Shown here: piece after piece, positions 12,575 to 23,800 of the stretch
How the letters are laid out: every line of letters starts with the position of its first letter
Position numbering within the stretch: position 1 is the stretch's first letter
Assembly (NCBI GenBank): GCA_028673005.1
Contig: CM054113.1
Coordinates: 169,429,337 to 169,493,336 of the forward strand
Source: Tanypteryx hageni
Lineage: Eukaryota > Arthropoda > Insecta > Odonata > Petaluridae
Reading direction: 5' to 3'
DNA: 64,000 bases
The notes under the pieces: generated by a model
Seen by the model: the letters and a program-made list of their open reading frames with translations, nothing else
What the model was told of the DNA's origin: nothing
Database searches by the model: none
Translations under genes and position numbers: made by a program

Positions 12575-12678
12575 CTGTCAGTCCCAGCTCATTCCTTTTA
12601 TAGTCAAACCTTCCCAGGTATTCAGTCTTCCCACGAGTAGTAGCTGGTTCATATGAACTTGAGTCAACTCTGCAGCTC
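12575..12678 (-). CDS. Possible internal exon of unknown gene
   Basis: Read on the minus strand, a 104-bp segment is preceded by a possible acceptor (AAAAATTAG) and followed by a possible donor (ACAG/GTATTT). The enclosed frame contains EPATTRGKTEYLGRFDYKRN, which has an ordinary protein composition and is unlike the AT-driven Phe/Ile/Lys/Asn frames around it. The upstream in-frame stop is part of the acceptor itself. No partner exon was found and I recognise no family. It could instead be a fragment of a mobile element. Confidence 0.25.
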
Positions 12679-12679
12679 C

Positions 12680-13545
12680 TAATTTTTAAAATGATATAAT
12701 AATCAGAAATTTTTATTCTACTTACTATATTAGATAAAACAAATATTATGAACTACCATCAATTTGCTTAAAGTATAAACCATTTCCTTATAAAATAAAG
12801 TAAAATATAGCAATAATGTCATTATAATATGTTTTAAAAATTTCAGTTTATTATCTCCAATAATACTGCCATGATTGATAATGGTATATAAGCATGCATT
12901 TTAGCCGATAATCATGAAATGAGCAGCCAGGGCAATGTGGGATTTAAATCACCAGCCTGCCAGATAAAGTGTTAAATGCTTTGGAAGTGAACAGAAAAAT
13001 GAAATTTTTAGATAATATATAAATAAAATAATACCAACTTATTTGATAACATCAAAAAAGAGGTGGAGGCCAAAATAATATGCAGTAAGAATAAGAGTAT
13101 GTATTTACTTAGAACTGAAAACGATGTGATGAAAAATGAAATATTTAATAAGCAATTAATTAAGCATGGAATTTAGCATTTGGCAATATTCATGATTTAT
13201 TAATATTATAGATTGTTTATTCATACTAATCCTTTGAACCTATGTATGTTTCATGTTTATATTGTAATAGTAATTAAAATCTAAAGTAGGTCACAATATA
13301 TTAATCCTTAAACCAACTAAAATTTAAAACTTAAAAATATAAATAATTGTTCATGTCTAAAATACTTGGATTTTGAATTTTTATCTTTTAGTAGAAATAA
13401 TTAACACAACTATTTGACTTACCATAATCTGGTTAATAAAGGTTGGTTTTGAATGCAATTCAGTTGTATCTAATTGCTAATTGCCCAATTTGGCTGTTTT
13501 TATGATACTGAGAAAAAATTCTCTAAGCCCTTTCCTATCTTTACC
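12680..13545. other. Intergenic, nothing firm
   Basis: AT-rich with no coding signal. 12900-12980 has a slightly higher GC content and may be an old SINE. Confidence 0.35.
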
Positions 13546-13645
13546 TAGGGTGACCAGATGTCCTGGTTTTCAGAGTTTTGTCCTGATGCCCCAAAATTTT
13601 CTTTCAGGATGCATAAATATCCTGGTTTTTTTAAAAATTGTTAGT
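13546..13645. mobile_element. One end of a hAT-like MITE
   Basis: The segment begins GGGTGACCAGATGTCCTGG and continues with repeated TCCTG/CAGGA words. This is a style common at hAT-type MITE ends. The opposite end was not found. Confidence 0.3.
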
Positions 13646-14567
13646 GCAATGGTTTACCAAGCAGGTTTTTCATCTTTGTTTGTATGAAATCATTTTGAAC
13701 TTCAAAGACGATCAACCAAATACAACTTCATAAATGGAATTCGCATTTCAAGTGCTGGAAAAACCAATGATTCCTCGAAGTTCACCAAGAGATGATTCTA
13801 AAAAAAATAAGGATGGCAGCTGGGCATATTTTACTCTTCCTTCTCTGCTATTTTTACGTGGCCTTAATGTAGCAGATTTTGAGTGCACCCCCTGCAGCAT
13901 CCTGCAGAGCACCTTTCTATGGGTTAAAAGGCAAAATCGTACACACTGGAAATATTTTTAGAATTGTATTGAAACCCAGGCATAAATTTTTGTTTTACAT
14001 CCTCCAAGACAGTAGCAGCAATTTGTGTTGCAATTTCCTTTGATTTAGCTCAAGGATGCGATTCTCCCCCATTATTAGTTCACCCAACTATGCAATTTGT
14101 AGTATCGAGAACATACGTCCCGAGGTGCCCTTTCTTCCTAGGACACCATTCCCTATCCTTACTTTCCATTTCTTCGGAAAAGTTCAAAATGGGATATTTA
14201 ACTGCCTTGAACTTCTAACATTCTTTTTCTGCCCCTCTTACATTGTCGTTCTAGAGCGATTTGCTGAAGAAAAAGGAAGTACACGTGTGTGGTTGATTGT
14301 TTGTGTATTTTGTAAAAAAAGCCTCAGAAATGTATTATTTTTTTTAATAATCACTTAATGAAGATTATGTTATGCATAGTTTCCTTGGTTTTTTCAATGA
14401 GCAAATACAAAAAATTGAATATTTGCAAAATTGCATAACACAAGTTATGAATTACGTGCAAGAGACGATTGATATGCTGAAATTATGCATTAAAAAAAAC
14501 ATTGTTCCCTTAAGTGCCTACAAAGTTTTAACTGATCACATTAATCAGGGGGAATAAATAAAATATT

Positions 14568-15610
14568 TACCTTAAATACCCGTGCATAATGCGCACCCTC
14601 GTATAACACGCAGGGGGGTTTTCAGCCTCGTAATCTATGATCTTTCTATATACCCACCTATAGCACGAACAGATTTTTTTTAGCGTTACCGTTCCAGAAT
14701 TAAGTAGATGGTGTGACATGGTCTAAAGCAATGATGGAATTATTGGTATTATGTATTGGTAACATAATGAAAGTGCGAAATGAAATTTTCAAATAACGTT
14801 CCAGAAGAAAGTCAGCTAACTCAATCATTACATACTCTGTTTACTTACAAGGTGATATTAGGATATACACAGTAATCCAATTATATTAATTTCATAGTAT
14901 GGCATATGGCATTCTTTGAGCTAATAAATTGAAGGAATGACGATAATCCTATGTCGAAGTTTTTTACGCACGTTTTAGTCACACCTGAGGTGGACGAGTT
15001 TGCCCAACCTTCAGTTTTACCCTTATTAGAACACTCTGGAGCATGTAAAAACGATAGCAAATAACCATAATTAACAACAGACTCTAAGAATCAAGAATAA
15101 ATCACTTATGAATGCTGAGAGAAAAGTAGGGAACGATAACTTGATGGTAGTTCTACAAGAAGCATCAACTCCCAGCCTACTCTAAGGTATCAGCTGCCAT
15201 TGTTTCTAATTGTAAGTAGTACCAGTATCTCACAACCAGGCTGGGCGCCGGTGTAGGGCAATGTCATGCATAAGATGCTGATTCCGATATCATCATCGAA
15301 GAAGAATGGTCCAGTGATGAAGAATTTCTTGGCTTTTAAAATGAATAAATACTGAATTCATTCTTTTCATATCTAATTAATGTATGTTTATAGAGTTAAT
15401 TAATAAATTTTAACTATTATCTATCTTACTTTTCGTAAAAATCACCACTAAAATTATGAGGTTACCCGGGCAGTAATTAATGTGCTGAAATTGTGGAAAT
15501 ATGGGGTCAAATGAAAATAGGAAGATTAGGTACCCTTGCATAACACGCATCCTAATTTTTAACTCAAATATTTAAAAAAAAGTGTGCATTATATGCGGGT
15601 ATTTACGGTA
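14568..15610 (+). mobile_element. Pogo/Tigger-like element, internally decayed
   Basis: The left end TACCTTAAATACCCGTGCAT and the right end, which reads TACCGTAAATACCCGCATAT in reverse, are inverted repeats. Both carry further AATGCRCAC and AACACGC words inside. The element is about 1.04 kb. Near 15280-15339 a short plus-strand frame ends in acidic residues followed by DEEFLGF and stop. This parallels the acidic end (DSGDDFYGFE) of the pogo transposase at 47.9 kb and marks it as a related, deleted copy. Confidence 0.65.
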
Positions 15611-15954
15611 AATCACTTGTGTTATGCGACATGAGGTGAGGTGGTTTGAACCCTGCGAGCAGCTTTGGATTTTTTTCAGATTAGACAGGGTCCATATATA
15701 TATATAAAGTGAAGTTAATATAAAAGTTGGTAATAAAAGAAGGTGGAATTAGGATTCCTCAAACAATGTTCCAATATGGATGTCTACGAACTGGAATTTT
15801 TTATAGATTGGTAAATTCATGAGATTTTATCATAAATAAATCCCAAGATTGTGATTTAGAATAAAATACATACATATAATTTCATTAAGAAACTTAAATA
15901 TAAAGTTTCCATTTATAAATCTTCATTAGGTGATTAGGTGATTTCACAGTTAAT

Positions 15955-16318
15955 TCAGACCATCATCACTACCTCACTAGAGGACAATCTGATTTTCATC
16001 TTAATTTAATAAGGACCAAAACCATAAAATTAGGACCTGAAGAAATGGGAATGATTTTTTAATAAACTTCCTCCACAACTTAAACTTATCCAAAACTATG
16101 ATTCCTTTAAGATAAAGGTGAAAAGGTTTTTACAAGGTAAAATGTACTATTCTGTTAATGAATATTTAAATGATAGGTCATTGTAATTATGTATGACAGC
16201 TAACTTTATATTATCTTTTTTTGATTGCATTTTTTTAATTTTAGTTATCTTACTGTATATTGTCCTATATCATCTGAATGTATGATCCCCGGACCAATAA
16301 ATTTGAATTTGAATTTAT
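15955..16318 (+). mobile_element. LINE (Jockey/CR1-like) 3' end
   Basis: The last part of a reverse-transcriptase ORF is readable with one frameshift. A block with HHHYLTRGQ is followed at 16063-16185 by a frame with NKLPPQLKLIQNYDSFKIKV and ending at a TAA. This is the usual YNKLP...K C-terminal signature of Jockey/CR1-group ORF2. A 3' UTR with CCCCGGACCAATAAATTTGA and a (TTGAAT)n-like tail follows. The copy is 5'-truncated and dead. Confidence 0.65.
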
Positions 16319-16319
16319 T

Positions 16320-17339
16320 TTGGTTTATTAGAATTCACGAGCAGAAAATCTACTATCTATTCCAAATGTCATTTAATGATCTGACTTTATTTTATACTCT
16401 CATATATGTATTTATTTACAAAAACTGTTTGTTACTTCTAATATTACATTAATTTTAAATAAAGTATGTCTTTCTAATTAAAAGAAAACAAAATCTTGGT
16501 AAATTCCGATGCATAACAGTCGTAATCGGTACATGTCCAGATTATATTTGCCGACATAATGGTGGGATTTCCACGAGCCTCCTATACAGCTAAGGTCATG
16601 GATGCTGAGAGTTCCTTGAGGCTCGGAAGAAAGGAATTTCGGTGGTCGTTTGAAGCAGGGCATCGAACCGGAACCAAACCGAAACCAAAAAAGACGTTAT
16701 TTTAGCTGGAGTGAAACCAAACCCAAACAAAAAAAAATATTTTTTTCTGAATTCGAACCAAAACCGAAAACCGTTATTTATTTTGTTCCATTCGTTGGTT
16801 CGCATAAACTGTCGGAGTAAAAGAAGTGTTTTTCCTTTTGCTATAATATGAGCTTTTTTTGAAAGCTTCACATTTCAATACCGAATAAGGCAAAGGCTAA
16901 TGGTTTTCTTGAGAATACATGCTCCTAAGCCTTTGGAGAGATGCATCTTTGTGTTGATATCTGTCGGTTCAACGGTGGGATTTTCCATGGACATTTCAAT
17001 GCATAGAGAGAGGGTCAAGAATACGTCCTGCTGAGGTTTCTCAGAACTTTGTTAAACAAGACTAGTGGAAAGGAACTCAGTGGTACTTTGAAGACAGCCG
17101 CTAATCGTCTTGGTACCCTCTCCCTGAGCCTACCCTGTGGAGTGTTCCGGATAAAAATGTTTCATGATCTTAACTTAAATTTTGCTTACAGTTGGAGAGT
17201 ATTGTCCCCATAAACTTTCATCCCTTCCCTTTCTCTAAAACTTATCCAAGAAGGATCGCTCCACAGTCGTGCTTTTGAGGCATTCTTACTTCTGTTAAAT
17301 GTTATTTTGTTTACATATTTGTCGTCTTAAGAAAATTTG
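16320..17339. other. Intergenic, possible MITE end
   Basis: No gene was recognised. GCAGGGCATCGAACCGGAAC near 16656 and the Gln/Phe-coding AACCGAAACC words after it look like one end of a MITE, but no partner end was found. Confidence 0.35.
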
Positions 17340-17711
17340 CGTAATTATATATTGTATGGTACTTATTTGTAATCATCATCATCATAGGTAGTCTGTCCGT
17401 AGACAGGTCCGTGATTATTCGTGGTTAAACCTGGTTCTCCATATACTCCTATTTTCCACTGTCCTCTTTATATCTTGATAACTCTCTTTCCCTTTCAAAT
17501 CGTCTATCAGCTGAAACCTTTTCCTACCTCTTTCCCTTTTTCTATCTAGTTTTCCTTCTAACACATCTTTAATCATACTCTCTCTTCTCAGGTAATGTCC
17601 AACCAAGTTTGCCTTCCTCTTTCTAATAGTCTGTATAATCATTCGCTTCTCTCCTACTCTTCGTAGCATTTCATCGTTTTTCATCCCATTCATCCTATCC
17701 ATCCATACCAT
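17340..17711 (-). pseudogene. LINE ORF2 C-terminal fragment
   Basis: A 98-codon minus-strand frame (17415-17711) contains EMLRRVGEKRMIIQTIRKRK, then LVGHYLRRESMIKDVLEGK and RKRERGRKRF. This is the conserved C-terminal segment after the reverse transcriptase in many insect LINEs (pattern RR-GE-R---TI--RK...-GH-LR-----I-EG---GKR-RGR-R). Downstream on the same strand (17412 to 17376) a CGGACCTG...CCTATGATGATGATGAT tail agrees with the (ATG)n ends of this group. It lies about 70 bp upstream of the likely splice acceptor of the giant gene. Confidence 0.75.
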
Positions 17712-17764
17712 ATGAACATATTAAATTTGTGACATTTTATCATGTAAATGAGAATTTAATCATA

Positions 17765-17784
17765 CTTTTGTCTTTGATTAACAG
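17765..17784 (+). promoter_or_regulatory. Candidate splice acceptor, 5' UTR of giant gene
   Basis: A pyrimidine-rich CTTTTGTCTTTGATTAACAG precedes the giant reading frame. All joins through this acceptor meet a TGA in the giant frame at 17832-17834, so if it is used it closes a 5' UTR intron and does not add upstream protein. Confidence 0.35.
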
Positions 17785-17885
17785 GGTGGATGTCAAGATA
17801 TAGCAGAATCATCTGATTGCAGTGAATCCAATGATTTCTTTGTGGCAGATGCCTAAGGGGAAGACTGTGCATTGGAATAGAGTGT

Positions 17886-20800
17886 ATGGTGATTGGATGT
17901 TTTAGCATGGAACTTTTCAATCCAACATCACTTTTGCTCATCTCCCTCTTTTGGCCTATCTGTTTGCCTTATTATCTTCATGAAAATAGAATCAGGACTC
18001 TACCTGTTACATATCCTGGGTCAGTGATTAAATGGGGAAGACAGTATGCGTATCCCCCAAAGTTCAGAATATTTCCTTACAAGGTTAAGACAACAAGATG
18101 TATGCATGGAATTTCAAATAGTTGCTCTGAATTTCAGGATATGTCTCATGTTGAGCATGATCCTATCCTACTGTGGAATTTCATCCAATTGCCACCCCAC
18201 CACCTAATGAAGAGATGCCCACCTAATAAATTCAAATTAAAAAGACCCATTCGTAAGCCTCTACTTCTGCCAGCTCTACAATTACCACTCTCAAAAGGTG
18301 CATTGTATGACAAATCTAAAGAGTTTCATCCTCCATTAGCTTATAGACCAGTCAATTGCTGCTGTTGTCCATGCAGTAAAAATAGCCCCCGCCCCAAGGA
18401 AATCATTACTGATTTTTGTGAATGTAAGTCAACAGAAGGAGATAAAACTTATACTTGCAAGTGTTTAAAATGTGCACATTGCAGAGGAGTTTTGTTAAGA
18501 AGGCCATTGGAGGAAAATTGGAAATCTGAAAAATTGATGGTGCAGGCTGTCAAAGATCTAAAAGAACGGTTTGACTCAAAATTTGGTAAAGGAATAAGAG
18601 CCAATCCTGCCACAAATATAGCTCTATGTACTCATAAAAAATATAATTATAGAAAATATTTAGGAAAGAACAATGAACTTTATTCAGCCAATTACCCTCC
18701 TGGTACTAATTCATTGCCAGTGAGGATCCATGAAAGTCCATTTATGCAGGCATCGTTTATTGATCGTGAAAATCATGAAGAAAATTATGAATGGAACCAA
18801 AATGAAAGCTTGGATCAAATACAGGAGGATGGCAGCTTATTCAGAATACGTCCATCCACTCAATCTCTTCACCATGATAATCCATTTTATGGCAGAGGCT
18901 GGGATGGAGTACAGGGTTTAAAAGATGATGGAATATATTCTAATTCTATTCATGAAAACAGTGAGTTACCTATTCTGTTAGAAGAAAGTGATAATGATCT
19001 TGAAAAGGCCATTCCTAATCCTCTAATTATCTTCGAAAAAAATAAAGATATACCTAAAGGAAATATTCATAAAGAATCACACAAGTTTGATGAAGAGTGG
19101 AGAGAGTTGGCTCTTGATGAACCACAACTTGCTAAGACAGCCAATGAAGGAATCTGGAAAGTAGATAAACCCGTTAAAGATAAAAACCTTTTAATGGATA
19201 GTATTAATTTTAATCCATGTGATGATGGTCCTAATAATAAAAATAACAAATTTAAAGTGAAGGAACCAAATATTAAGGATTTTATTATTCCGCAAAGAAC
19301 AGCAACAAACAAGTATAACATAATTGTTGAAAATAATGTTTCAGGGGAAATCAAGGCAAAAGACTCTCAAGAATTCCATTTGGGTGAGAAAAAAATTAAT
19401 ATTAAAACGAAGTTCCAGGAAAATAATAAATACTCACCAAAATTAGGACTTGATAGAGCATTGAACAACTTCAACAAAGGAGTAAAAAAATTGGTAAATT
19501 TAGGATTTCTACAGCAATCAGCTAAGGGAGACTTAGAAAAATATAAACCTAAGCATGTAGTTGAGGAAATAAATATTCCTAAACCTGATAGGATAGTCTC
19601 AAAAACTCATATGCCATTAGGAATACTCCAAGAATGTGAAATTTTAAAAGAAAATGAGAAATTTGAATTTTCAAACAGACTGCAAAGTCTGGGAAATGCA
19701 AAAACTATTCTTGAATGCCATGAGAAAGAATATGAAGAATTTCTCTCACAGTCTACAAAGAAAGAGGATTGTTCTGAAGAAGAAGAGAAATTCAATGAGA
19801 ATGATTATGGACAACATGAAGTAGAAGGCAATGGAACTAAGGAAACCCTGGAAGATTTTGAATTGGATAGAAACTTCATCAAAGTAACTAAACACCCAAA
19901 GGTAAGTGATGAAGAAACAAGCAGAGAAGAATATAAAGAGAGGGATAAAATTCTTACATCAGAGAATGTGGTGTTTCCATCAGAAAATCAGCCCTCGGAA
20001 GAAACTCACCTAGGTAAATGGGAAAGCTCAACAGAGATAATGGAGTTAGAAAACAGAAAGTATGATCCTCAACAAACAGCACCACAGTATATAGAAGAAG
20101 ACAACAAAAAAATCAATGACAATCAGCAAAAATCAGAAGTCAAAGCCAATAAAAAAAACTTACCTATAAAGGAAAATGAGAATATATTAGGTTTGGATGA
20201 GGAAAATTTTTCATCTCAACAAATAGTATCACCAATTAAAACAGAAGAGAAAAATATTGATTTCCATGACACTGAGATACATAAGGTTCTGAAGGGAAAA
20301 TCAGAGAAAATATTCAAAGAAGATAGAACAAAAGAATTAAATTTTATAGCAAAAACTACATCATCCCAAACAATGGTGTTTCCCATTTCTTTAGAGCATA
20401 AAAATGTTGATTATTATGGCAATGAAGAATATGCAGAGCAGAAAGAAAAAACAGAGAAGATATCCAATATGGATAACAACAGAGAAAGTAGTTTTGTAGG
20501 CAAAGCTACTTCAACCACACGAATTGTATCACCAAATAAATCAGAGAATGACAAAGCAGATTTCTATGACAATGAAATATATTCAGATCTGAAAGGCAAA
20601 CTAGAAGATACCTTTGATAAAGACAGAAAGAAAGATTTAAATTTTGAAGGCAGAAGTACATCAACCACACCAATTGTCTCACCAATTACATCAAAAGACG
20701 ACAATGATGACTTCTATAACATTGAAGAATATACAAATTTGGAGAAAAAGCCAGAGTTTACATCCAAAATGGATGCTGAGAAAGAATTAAGTTTTTCTGG

Positions 20801-23800
20801 AAAAAGTACAACTACACCAATTAAATCAGAAGATAGCAATTTTGATTTCTATGACAATAAAGAATATACACATCTTGAAGGCAAACTAGAGGATGTCTCT
20901 GATGAAGATAGAAAGAAAGATTTAAATTGGGCAGGCGGAAGTATCTCAATCAATCCAATTCTATCACCAATTAAATTGAAGAATGACAAAGTTGATTTCT
21001 ATGAAATTGATAAATATACAGATTTGGAAGGAAAACCTGAGCATGGACCTAATAAGGATGCTGAAAAGGAATCAAGTTCACCAGGCAAAAGTACTTCAAC
21101 TGCACCAACTGCATCAAAAAATACATCAGAGGATGACAGTTTTGATTTCTATGACAGTGAAGAATATACTGACCTGGAAGTGAAACCAGTGCATGGATCT
21201 ACTAAAAATACTGAGAAGGATTTAAGATTTGCAGGAAAAAATTCTTCAACAACACCAATTCTATCACCATTTAAATCAGAAGATGACAAAGTTGATTTCT
21301 ATGATGATAAAGAATATACGTATCTGAAAGGAAAACCTGAGTCTGAAGCCAATAAGAATGCTGAGAAGGAATTAAGTTTTGCAGGAAAAAGTACTTTACC
21401 CAAACCAAGTGTATCATCATTGAAATATGACGATGTTTATTTTGATGACAATGAAAGATATACAAATCCTAATGTCAAAGCAGAGAATATCTTTGTTGAG
21501 GATAGAAGGAATGGCATAAATTTGGTAGACATGAGTGCCTCAACCACACCAATTGTATCACAAATTAAATCAGAAGATGACAATGTTGACTTCTATGACA
21601 ATGAAGAATATACAGATATGGAAGGAATACCAGAGAAAATATTCAATAAGGACGTTGGGGCAGAATTAAGTTTTGCAGGGAAAACTACTTCAGCCACACA
21701 AATTGTATCACCAAATAAATCAGAAGATGAAAATGTTTCTTTCTATGACAAAGAAGAATATACAGACCTGGAAGTCAAATTAGTGAATGAATCTACTAAA
21801 AATGCTGAGAAGGAATTAAGATTTGGAGGAAAAAATTATTCAACTGCACCAGTTATATCACCTATTAAATCAGAAGATGAAAACGTTGATTTCTATGACA
21901 AGGAAGAGCATACAGACCTGGAAATCACACCCGAGCATGAATCCAATAAGACTGATGAGAAGGAAAAAAGTTTTGAGAGAAAAAATACTATAACTAATAC
22001 AATTTCATCACCAATTAAATCAGAAAATCTCAATGTCAACTTCTATGACAATGAAGAACATACAGACCTGGGAGGCAAACTAGATGATACTTCTAATTAT
22101 GATAGAGGGAAAGACTTCAGTTTTGCAGGCCAAAGTACAGCAACCACACCAATCATATCACCAAATGAATCAGAAGAAGAAAATGTTGATTTCTATGTCA
22201 ATGAAGAATATACAAATTTAAAGGAAAATTCAGAGTCTACATCCAGTACAGGTGCTATGAAGGAAATAAGCTTTGTTGGAAAAGGCATTTCAACCACACC
22301 AATTATATCACCAATTAAGTCAAAAGATGACAACTTTGACTTCTATGACAATGAAGAATATACAGATCTAGAAGGCAAACTAGAGAATGTTTCTAATGAA
22401 GATATAAAGAAAGACTTAAATTTTGCAAGCCAAAGAACTTCAACAACCATACCAATTGTATCACCAAACAAATCAGAAGATGACAATGTTGATTTCTATG
22501 ACAATGAAGAATATACAAATTTAAAGGAAAAGTCAGAGTTTACATCCAGTACAGGTGCTATGAAGGAAATAAGCTTTTTTGGAAAAGGCATTTCAACCAC
22601 ACCAATTATATCACCAATTAAGTCAAAAGATGACAACTTTGACTTCTATGACAATGAAGAATATACAGATCTAGAAGGCAAACTAGAGAATGTTTCTAAT
22701 GAAGATATAAAGAAAGACTTAAATTTTGCAAGCCAAAGTACTTCAACAACCATACCAATTGTATCACCAAACAAATCAGAAGATGACAATGTTGATATCT
22801 ATGACAATGAAGAATATACAGATTTTGAAGGAGAACCTGAGCATACACCCAATAAAAATGCTGAGAGGGAATTAAGTTTTGCAGGCCAAAGTACCTCATC
22901 CACACAAATTGTATCAGCAATTAAATCAAAGGATGATGAAGTTGATTTCTATGACATAGATGAATATACAGATTTGGAAGGAAAACCTAAGAATACATCC
23001 AATACAGATGCTGAGAAGGAAATAAGTTCACCAGACAAAAATACTTCAACAATACCAATTGCATCACCAAATAAATCGGAGAAGAAAAATGTAGATTTTG
23101 ATGGCATTGAAGAATATACAGGTTCGGAAGGAAGACCACAGAATGTATCCAACAAGGACACTGAGAATGAGTTAAGTTTGGCAGGAAAAGATACTACAAC
23201 TACACCAATTTTATCACCAAGTAAATCAGAAGATGACAATCTTGATTTCTATGACAATGAAGAATATGCAGATCTGAAAGGCGAACTAAAGATTGCTTCT
23301 GATGAAGTTAGAAAGAAATACTTCATATATGCAAGCCAAAGTACTTCATCCACAGATATTGTATCACCAAATGAATCAAAAGATGGCAATGTTGATTTCT
23401 ATGACAATGAAGAATATACAGATCTAAAAGGAAAACCTGAACAAGAGGCAAATGAGAATGCTGAGAAGAAATTAAATTTTGCCGGAAAAAGTACTTCAAC
23501 TACGCTAATTGTAACACCAATTAAAATGGAAGATGGCCATTTTAATTTCAATAACAATGAAAAATATACAGATCCTGAAGTCAAACCAGAGAATACCTTT
23601 GTTGAGGATAGAAAGAATCATATAAATTTGCTAGGCAAAAGTTCCTCAACCACACCAATTATATCACCAAATAAATCAGAAGATGACAATGTTGACTTCT
23701 ATGACAATGAAGGATTTACAGACCTGGAAGAAAAACCAGAGAAAATATCCAGTAAGGGTGTTGAGGGTGAATTAAATTCTTCAGAAAAAACTATTTCTAC

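Noticed and set aside
13734..14557. A run of three plus-strand frames (75, 100 and 61 codons)
   Set aside because: There are no conserved motifs, no splice logic linking them, and the composition is that of decayed repeat DNA.
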